Source: Heterocephalus glaber
Taxonomy: Eukaryota > Chordata > Mammalia > Rodentia > Bathyergidae
Length of the DNA stretch: 64,000 nucleotides
Reading direction: 5' to 3'
Assembly (NCBI RefSeq): GCF_000247695.1
Contig: NW_004624734.1
Span: 30,380,550-30,444,549 of the forward strand
The notes beneath the pieces were generated by a model. That model was not told the DNA's origin. It did no database searches and saw only the letters and a list, made by a program, of their open reading frames with translations. Numbering within the stretch: the first letter of the stretch is position 1; every line of letters begins with the position of its first letter. Positions 57,801-64,000 of this stretch are shown here, one piece after another. The translations under genes were made by a program, and so were the position numbers.

Positions 57801-59439
57801 TAATTTTTTACGTTAATGAAGATTCATATTTAAAATGGAGATTTTTTGACATTATAGATGAATGTGGAGAAAAACTTTGTCACCTGTAATCCCATTATTC
57901 AGAGATCACCACAGTTAGCATTTCGGTATATATCCTGCAGGTGTTTTTCTATGTGCCAGACAGAATACCTTTTAAAAATGTGATCAAACTATGTATATTG
58001 TTATATACTACTATTTTATTATAGTATAGTCACATATGTTATTAAACTACCTACTATACCTTTCTGATGTAATTTTTTGAAATAAAGATACTTATAATCC
58101 AGTTTTTAAAAACCAAAGCATATTACAAGATTTATTGTAAGTAACAAAGATCCCCTGCTCTATCCCTTCTTACTCTGTCCTCCTGACTAGTTATCTTTTT
58201 TTAAGGGAGGAACTGGTTTAATTTCTACTTTAAAACTTAGTGTTTAGCACAGTGGCTGATACATGTTAGCTTTTGTACACATGGACTATTTTTTTAAGAT
58301 TTGAGTCAATACTTATTATAGAATATGACATAATACTTTAAAAATATGTAGCTAAAACATATGTTTCATGTTGGTTCATTTTATACCAGCTCAGAAAGGC
58401 TGTCCAAATCTGACTATATTGTAGTCAGAGATCTTATTGACTGGAATGTTGCCTTTGGTTTGGATTTGCAATTTTGATACAGCTATTTCTGTTTTGCCTT
58501 AAAGAGGTTTTGTAGTGTTGAAATGGAATTTTATATTAATTAGATTAGGTTGGCCATGAGAAGCAGGCACCTAAAATAACAGTGGATGAAATAAGAAAGA
58601 CATCTGTTCCTCTTGCACGTAAAAGTCTGGTGTGAGAGAGACTGTGGCTGGCATGGCATCTCTGGCCCATTAGTCTCACATTCTCTCCTGTTCACAGCTC
58701 TGCCAGTTCTCAGGGATGGCCCTATCCTCATGGTCCAAGACCTCTAGCTATCACATTTATTTTCCAGGTAGTGCAATGTAGAAAGGAATGAAGCTCAGGC
58801 TAAAGGCCCCTAGCTGGTATCTTTTAAGACAGATTACGGAAAGGTAAGGAAAGCCATGTGCTATTCCTTAGTTACCTGGATAAAGGAACAGAGACTGGGA
58901 AGTGTTGTTAGTGTAATGAGTGGGCAAGTGCCCACCTTGAAATTGGGGATGCTGTTATGCTGGAAGAGGGGAGCATAACCGTCGTGACTGGCAGGCTAGG
59001 TCACAGATATCAGACTCTTCCTACCATTAATCCCTTGTTAATTCTTCCCTGATATACTGCAGGGCTGCTAATGTAGCAGTCCATTTCTGCTGTGTTTTCA
59101 GTTTACTTTCTTTCTCACAAACACTGCTGACTCTAACCTTCTGTTTTAACCCTTACTGGAGATTTCTCTCCCATTCACTTCTTTGGAGTTGGAGACCTTG
59201 AGACACATACCTGGATGTGAGAAGGCAGCAGACAGGTAGTTCCCTTGCTCAGGAGCAATAATCTGCTACCTTCTTACCATGCTTCTGGTTGCAGCACTGA
59301 GACCATGGTTTCCCTGGAGAGGGCTGCTGTCTGCTTCTGTAGGAAGTGTAAATATTTATACTTCTGGTTTTCAAGTGGATGTGTAATAAGACATAGTGTT
59401 TTGGGGCCCTAATTTCATTCTGACATGGGTTGGGTCTGA
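57801..59439. other. Intron 2; old LINE-like at 57840-58080, unclassified repeat at 58540-58760
   Basis: 57870-57960 ('acctgtaatcccattattca', 'agatcaccacagttagcatt') resembles an old LINE 3' UTR. 58545-58750 recalls an ancient interspersed repeat. Rest unique. Confidence 0.4.
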
Positions 59440-59620
59440 CCTCTGCCCCTGACCACCTCTGGGCCAGCCTGTCTGAATTTCAGCCTCCATGTCTGAAAGT
59501 GGGCATGGAGGTAGTACCTACCTTCCTGAGTTGTTGAGAGGGTTAAGTAAGATTATGGATGTAAATCACTCAGTCCAAAGCCTGATGCTAAGTCCCTCAT
59601 AAACATTGCTGTCTACACAT
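59440..59620 (-). mobile_element. MIR SINE, antisense
   Basis: 'ctgtctgaatttcagcctcc', 'ggaggtagtacctaccttcc' and 'gttgagagggttaagtaaga' follow reversed MIR. Confidence 0.7.
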
Positions 59621-61594
59621 AATAAAAAAACAACTAGCATCATAATGGCATTGGGTTTTTTTTTAGCTGAAAGGACATATTTCATTTTATTATTGATAAT
59701 ATGTTTGTGATATATAATTACTTTCATTTTGTATCAAATCTTGATGAAAGGACATATTTTAAAAGATTAGAAATCATTAGTGTAGCTTCTTAGGTCACTC
59801 TAATGTGGAGCCCTTTAACAGGTATTTGTGGACCGGTGCTTGAATTGATATCAGAAACATTTTGTGATGGTTTACATTTATTCATTCAAAACATATGTGT
59901 ATTGAACACCAGTTACCTCTTCAGGTCATGGGCATAGAAGTAGGCCTTATGGTTCAGCTTTAGCTCTGGGACACAGGAAAAGATCACTGCATCAGATGTT
60001 ATCTGTCTGTGCTGCTGGGGGAGCTGGCTATAATTATACACATCCATTTGTTTTGGTTTCCTTTGCTATAACAAGAAGGGTAGATCCTAAATCCCCAAAG
60101 ACCTGGTTTTCTCCCTCTTTCTATAGTTCTTCCAATAGGGACTTCTGGCTGCCTGGCCTGAGTGCTTATGGGAAAGCACAGCTTTGCTGATTGTGCCAGC
60201 AGGACTTGGTGCAGCTCTGCTGACAATGCAGAACCCTGCTGGGGCCTTAGCTGCTGCTGGCATCTCCTTGCCGTGTCCAGGCAGCACCACACCTCTACTG
60301 AGGCGCGGGAGTCAGGGAGTCTAGGTGGTGAATCATTTGCTTTGGTAAGCGAGTCTGGCCTCTCTTGGCCTTGCCTGAAGGGAGAGATTGGGCAGAGGGC
60401 CAGGGCCCGGAGAGGCTGGGGGATGCACACTCTCATGCTCTTATGCCTGGTAGTGGTCCCTGAATCAGGCTCTCCCAGCTGAGTCAGCTGAGCAGGGGCC
60501 CAGCTCTGTGTAAGATGCTGGTCTTCTGGCATTCTGGGCTGCTGGCTGAGCATGAGGTCCCAGATCATCTTCCTTCCTCTACTGGAGACAACGTGCTACA
60601 GGAAATGAATGTCCCAAATGCTGGCTCAGGCATCCAAAGGACTGCAGTGTCTAGGAAATTGGGTTTTATTTGGGTAGTCACCTTGCCTGACTTCTCTTTG
60701 CTGTTGGGTTTAGCTGTTGTCCAGCACAGATGGGTGGTGGAGCTCAGCTGGCCCCAGAGGAAGACTGAGAATGTCAAAGGTATGCAGATGGAGACCTGGT
60801 GCAGATCACACAGAGGTAGAGCCAGAATCCTGCTTTCAAATCTGTTGTTTTCTTTCTACCTGATGGCAGCTCAGAGGTTGCTCTCATTAAGGTGTAGGAG
60901 AGGACACTGTGACATAGATCTGGAATTTGAACCCTGGCCTATGGCAGGAACTAGCAAGAGTACCCTGTGGCTTCTTCTGTTATACTTTCCCAGGACAGAT
61001 TTTGCACATCAAGAAAGTCTGGGAGGCTTCACAGGTTCCTTTGGGCACAGACTTAACCAGTTTCCTTCTCTCTGCCCCAAGAAAACAGTAGGGTGGCAGA
61101 CTGAACATACACAAATGGTGCATCTGCCTTTGCCCCTCCTGAAGCCCAGCTAAAGTGACAGCAGACCCACAGGTGCATGGGAGAAGGGACTACAGCAACT
61201 AAGTTTCGGAAGCTGGAAAACAGGCAGAGAAGTGGTAATTGATGTAAGACCTTTGCCAAAGGGAAAGGAAAAGCAGTAGCCAATCAGTTTAAACCACAGA
61301 AACCTGGCTAGTGTAGTAGTGGTTTATATACTGAAGGCTGCATGCTGGGACCACCCTAGCCTTCCTTACAACTTGATGCCTAGCACCCCAGCAGCCAGGT
61401 CTTCATTCTCAAAGCAGGAGTTTAGAAATGTACTCCTCTCTGGGAGCCAACCCCACTCAAGAGGAGTGACTTCAGATACTCATCTCTCCACTTACCTGCT
61501 CTCCCTACAGTGAAGCTCCAACTTCATAAATTCCTCTTATGTGCCTAGGGGTTCTAGTCAGCTTTCTGTGTTTCATTCCTTTCTTTCTCTTTTA
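59621..61594. other. Intron 2, mostly unique; short L2/MIR-like piece at 59860-59950
   Basis: 'tttattcattcaaaacatat' and 'attgaacaccagttacctct' resemble L2. The 212-codon ORF at 60515-61153 and the 189-codon minus ORF at 59999-60568 show no family motif. Confidence 0.45.
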
Positions 61595-61850
61595 ATTTCT
61601 TATTGTAGAAGACATGCACATATGTAAGAAGAATGGCATAATGAACCCCCTTGTATTCATCCTCCTGTTTCGGTAATCGCCAGCTCGGATCATTTTCTTT
61701 CTTCAGTCTCCCCACTCATTCCTCACCTTTAGATTATTTAGAAGGAAGTCCCCAGCATCCTGTTATTTCATTTGTAAGTATTTCAGTATGCACCTTTAAA
61801 ACCGAAGGGGTCCCTTTTAAAACATAAGTGCAATTGTGGTGCTTAATCAT
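61595..61850. mobile_element. Old LINE fragment
   Basis: 'aatggcataatgaaccccct' and 'ttgtaagtatttcagtatgc' recall a mammal L1M 3' UTR; orientation and family not fixed. Confidence 0.45.
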
Positions 61851-61929
61851 GAACAGACATCCAAAGATGACCATATCTCTGAGCATTAGGGACCAAAGTA
61901 CAAATTGAAAAAGTAGCTGAAACAAGCTA

Positions 61930-62720
61930 TATGTGGGAAAAACAGAAAGAAAGAAAAAAAGATAGAAAGAGAGAGAGAGATCAGTACTACACTCAGTCAA
62001 AGGACAAGACATGCTACAGTACAAAAAACAGCCATTACTTTACTACATTTGGGCTTCCCACTTTTTAAAAAATGGAGAACAAAAAAGAGTTCTTGTAGGA
62101 ATTATAAAGCATGATAGGGAAATGAAAAACACAATAGAAGCATTTGAAGATAGAGTGGTACATTTCAGAAAGAAAAAAATGAAAAATATGAAGAAAGTAG
62201 TGAAGATAAGAAAATTGGAGAATTGATCTGGAAAGCTCATTATCTAAATAATAGGGATTCCAAAGAGACAGAGTGAAGAGAGAAACAAAGGGAGGGAAAT
62301 TAACAGTAAAGTACTTCAGGAAAGTTCTCTGCAACTGAAGGACATGCGTGTTCAGATTTGAAAGTGTTCACTAAGTACTCCCAAGGCACAACCCTTTGAG
62401 ATGTTAGAGCAATGGGGAGCAAGAGAAGAAACTAAGAAGTTCCTTTGAGAAAAAGGCATATACAGAGGATCAGGAAACAAAGTGGCTCAGGGCTTCTTTC
62501 TTAGTGTTAGAAGCAGGGAAATTATGCTTGGATGCCTTCAAAGGAAGGAAGCTCCAACCATCTCCATGCCAGATATTGGGATAGAGTTAAGACATTTTCT
62601 GACAAAAATACATGTATTTCCCACACAGTCTGCCTAAGGAGCTGCTGGAGAATTTATCACCAGAGCAAGGGAAGAAACCAGCAAAGAAGGGAAGTAGGGT
62701 ACAGGTCAGAAGCGTGAGTG
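61930..62720 (+). mobile_element. HAL1/L1-class LINE fragment (ORF1 region)
   Basis: 'tctaaataatagggattcca', 'tctgcaactgaaggacatgc', 'agatttgaaagtgttcacta' and 'tagagttaagacattttctg' follow in order the ORF1-side text of old L1/HAL1 elements. An open stretch at 62011-62226 is Lys/Glu-rich, like the ORF1 coiled coil, but is broken. Confidence 0.7.
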
Positions 62721-63295
62721 CAGGACTAGGAGGAAGGGAGCTCCGGAGGGCGGTGAAGCAAGATGCTGGGGCGTGGCTCTGTACCGGCCTTGGAGAATAG
62801 GTGACTTAGATCCTTCAAGGCCTGACTCAGGTCATCATCACCAGCTCACCTGCTGTCTGTCCGTGTGCCATCAGTTAACTCGAGGACTAGCTGAGGAAAC
62901 CTCATCCAGATCGCTATCTGCACTTGGCTGTCTGGCTTATGTGCTGATGATGCTCCTTCCTTGCCCTACTGACTGAGTAGACACCAATTTTACCCTCACA
63001 GAAGCATTTTCTTTTCCCAATCCTGAAAGCTAGAGGTAGGCTAGAGTGAATCTAGAAGCAGGAAATACAGGAGCTGTTGTCCATTCATGTTCCTGAGAGA
63101 TGTGGAGTATCTGCCCCCACTGTGGCTACTTACCTTGTTTCCCCAGGATTCATTCATGATCTTGTCTGCTGCCTTTTCCCAAAGGGGCTCTGGTAAATTC
63201 TCTGGAACCATGACAGGAGATTCAGTTTAGTTTGCTTATTTCCTTCTGGGAGGCTTTGTCTAGCAAAGGCACTATTTTTACCCTTACACAATATT
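62721..63295. other. Intron 2, unique
   Basis: Nothing recognised. Confidence 0.45.
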
Positions 63296-63725
63296 GTGGG
63301 TAGAATTATGTTCTCCCTTCCTGCAAAAAGTATAATGAAGTTCTAACCTTTGAAGTTTGGAAAGAGTCATTGCAGATATAGTCAAGATGAGATCAAACTG
63401 TATTAGAGATTGGGCCCCGGTCCAGTGATTGGAGAAGAAAACAATGTGAAGACAAAGGGGCAGACACACAAGGAAGGAAAGCCATGTGAAGACAGGGCGG
63501 AGACTAGTTATGCTCCCTAAGCTAAGGAGCGCTAAGGATTGCTGGCAGCTACTAGAGGCTGAAAGAAGCAGGGCAGGATTCTTCCCTAGAGCCACTGAGA
63601 AAGCCTGGCCCAGCTGAAACCTTGGCTTTAGACTTCTGGCCTATGGAGCTACAAGAGACTAAAGTTCTGTTGTTAATTTAAGCCACCCAGTTTGTGTTAA
63701 TTTGTTATGGTGGCCCTAGAAAACA
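63296..63725 (+). mobile_element. MLT1-type MaLR solo LTR
   Basis: 'gtgggtagaattatgttctc', 'aagccatgtgaagacagggc', 'gctaaggattgctggcagct', 'aagccacccagtttgtgtta' and 'tggccctagaaaac' follow the MLT1 LTR from end to end. Confidence 0.85.
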
Positions 63726-63854
63726 ACTGCACACAGTTTCATTTTTGCTTGCCACTCTCTTTTTCAAAGCTAAGCATTATCTTATTTAAGGATGTATATG
63801 CATAGGTGGTAAAACCAAAAGGAGAAATAAAGGAGCAAATCACACAAGTCAACA

Positions 63855-63926
63855 TGGGGGCGGGGGTATAGCTCAGTGGTAGAGTATATACTTAGTATAT
63901 ATGCACCCCCCCCAAAAGTTAATCTT
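63855..63926 (+). mobile_element. Older ID-like SINE
   Basis: gggcgggggtatagctcagt, 'ggtagagtatatacttagta', then C-run cccccc in place of the usual tail. Variable region is AT-rich and tRNA-Ala-like. Confidence 0.65.
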
Positions 63927-64000
63927 CCTCTGTCTCTAAATCTAAATCTCCTCTCCCCACTTTCATTCTTGTTATTATCATTCTTAGCTCACGTTCATGA

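Noticed and set aside
59999..61153. ORFs of 189 (minus) and 212 (plus) codons
   Set aside because: They lie in intron 2, show no family motif, and have no clear splice or promoter context.

Overview
The window is nuclear DNA from a placental mammal, most likely a rodent outside the mouse/rat group. The evidence is dense tRNA-Ala-derived ID SINEs, B1 (7SL RNA) monomers, B1-dID dimers (a B1 half joined to an ID half), a rodent-style L1 with a polypurine 3' UTR, and ancient mammal-wide MIR, L2, MaLR and hAT/mariner relics. B1-dID dimers are known from squirrel-related, dormouse and castorimorph lineages; the ID consensus here makes me lean towards beaver, but I cannot confirm the species.

Only one gene is supported: the 5' end of MAP3K9 (mixed-lineage kinase 1, MLK1) on the + strand. 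A CpG island at about 30640-32340 carries the promoter, with six same-strand CCAAT boxes and several GC boxes. Coding exon 1 (31786-32185) encodes the poly-Glu/Ala N-terminus and the SH3 domain. After a 6.6-kb intron 1, exon 2 (38834-39247) encodes the N-lobe of the kinase domain up to the catalytic-loop HRDLKSSN. Reading phase is kept across the junction (exon 1 leaves one base, exon 2 completes the codon, exon 2 again leaves one base). Exon 3 and the rest of the gene lie beyond the right edge, so 39248-64000 is intron 2.

Layout. 1-30000: intergenic DNA upstream of MAP3K9, rich in repeats. It includes an old antisense L1 broken by at least four later insertions (about 4186-6830), solo LTRs, two L1 3' ends (11449-12810 and 16886-17706), palindromic MITE-like elements, and two copies of a mariner relic with an unusual fold-back structure (21061-21775 and 25328-25748). 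The first mariner copy is broken by an ID SINE containing a 100-N assembly gap. 30000-32400: CpG island, promoter, exon 1. 32186-38833: intron 1 with SINEs and L2 relics. 38834-39247: exon 2. 39248-64000: intron 2, mostly single-copy sequence with scattered SINE, MIR, L2, MaLR and an old HAL1/L1-class fragment.

I found no RNA gene, CRISPR array, operon or bacterial/phage system, and no convincing second protein-coding gene. The most interesting points are the fold-back mariner pair, an AUG-started ORF of about 159 codons that overlaps the MAP3K9 start out of frame, the CCAAT-box array, and several SINE structures that record insertion history or probable assembly trouble.
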